A stretch of 7,127 nt of DNA, taken from positions 1-7,127 of the forward strand of contig DJNY01000125.1 in the NCBI GenBank assembly GCA_002441865.1. Direction: 5' to 3'. Both the position numbers and the translations under genes were made by a program. Source of the DNA: Lachnospiraceae bacterium UBA6452. Lineage in GTDB: Bacteria > Bacillota > Clostridia > Lachnospirales > Lachnospiraceae. Positions 6,983 through 7,127 of the stretch are shown here, piece after piece; positions within the stretch are counted from its first letter, which is position 1; each line of letters opens with the position of its first letter. The notes under the pieces are model-generated. The model was not told where the DNA came from. It saw nothing but the letters and a program-made list of their open reading frames with translations, and searched no databases.

Positions 6983-7004
6983 AAGGACGTTTTGAAAACG
7001 CCTT
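6983..7004 (+). other. Leader hairpin directly before tRNA-Glu
   Basis: AAGG-A-CGTTTT at 6983-6993 pairs with AAAACG-CCTT at 6995-7004, with one bulged A. The innermost pairs must open to form a loop. It ends two bases before tRNA position 1, so it would lie in the 5' leader removed by RNase P. Confidence 0.55.
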
Positions 7005-7006
7005 AT

Positions 7007-7078
7007 GGCTAATTGGTCAAGCGGTTAAGACGCCGCCCTCTCACGGCGGAATCAGGGGTTCGATTCCCCTATTAGCTG
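7007..7078 (+). tRNA. tRNA-Glu (anticodon CUC)
   Basis: A complete 72-nt cloverleaf that reads GAG codons. Acceptor stem GGCTAAT/ATTAGCT, D-stem GTC/GAC, anticodon stem CCGCC/GGCGG with loop CTCTCAC (CTC at 7040-7042), and T-stem AGGGG/CCCCT with loop TTCGATT. The discriminator base is G at 7078. CCA is not encoded, so it must be added after transcription. The first acceptor pair is a G-U wobble (7007 with 7077). The gene has its own upstream promoter candidate. Confidence 0.97.
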
Positions 7079-7111
7079 TTAACTGTTTTATAACAGCCCA
7101 ACCCGAAAGGG
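7075..7111 (+). other. Two small hairpins at and after the tRNA 3' end
   Basis: GCTGTTA (7075-7081) can pair with TAACAGC (7091-7097), and CCC-GAAA-GGG follows at 7102-7111. Neither is followed by a run of T, so this is not a convincing terminator, and transcription may continue past the window edge. The first pairing would use the last bases of the tRNA itself. Confidence 0.4.
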
Positions 7112-7127
7112 CGTGTGAAAAAATGAA

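Noticed and set aside
7109..7127. Possible new gene start (ATG at 7123) at the right edge
   Set aside because: Only two bases follow the ATG, and the upstream GGG lies 11 bases away within a hairpin, so it cannot be judged.

Overview
The window looks like a chromosomal segment from a gut-type Clostridia, most likely Lachnospiraceae. This is inferred from three things: a BspA-type leucine-rich-repeat secreted protein with a Pro/Ser linker and a lysine-rich C-terminus, a Gram-positive-style RND permease with no adaptor gene beside it, and strong AGGAGG-type ribosome binding sites. No ribosomal gene or other species marker is present, so the genus is open.

Layout from left to right. Positions 1-55 hold nothing recognisable. 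A minus-strand gene at 56-1984 encodes a 642-residue secreted LRR_5/BspA-like protein, built on a 69-bp tandem repeat that is conspicuous at DNA level. After a 70-bp gap with no visible terminator, a minus-strand gene at 2055-6140 encodes a 1361-residue RND-family exporter. It carries an extra predicted coiled-coil hairpin of about 320 residues in its first extracytoplasmic domain. Upstream of it, 6168-6320 is a compact, highly folded repeat element with imperfect terminal inverted repeats, two internal long hairpins and a 7-bp flanking direct repeat, so it looks like a MITE. It abuts the intrinsic terminator (6327-6355) of the next minus-strand gene, 6379-6813, a 144-residue protein I do not recognise. 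Its likely promoter lies at 6860-6888. Divergently on the plus strand, a promoter at 6950-6978 precedes a small leader hairpin and a tRNA-Glu(CUC) gene at 7007-7078. The last 49 bases hold small hairpins and no U-rich terminator.

Working together: the transporter and the LRR protein are close, on the same strand and have no terminator between them, so they may be co-transcribed as an export or cell-surface unit. The small gene at 6379-6813 is separated from them by the terminator and the inserted element, so it is probably its own transcription unit. The most unusual items are the RND permease with its built-in coiled-coil arm and the MITE-like element, which seems to have inserted at the tail of a terminator and now forms the whole upstream region and 5' leader of the transporter gene.
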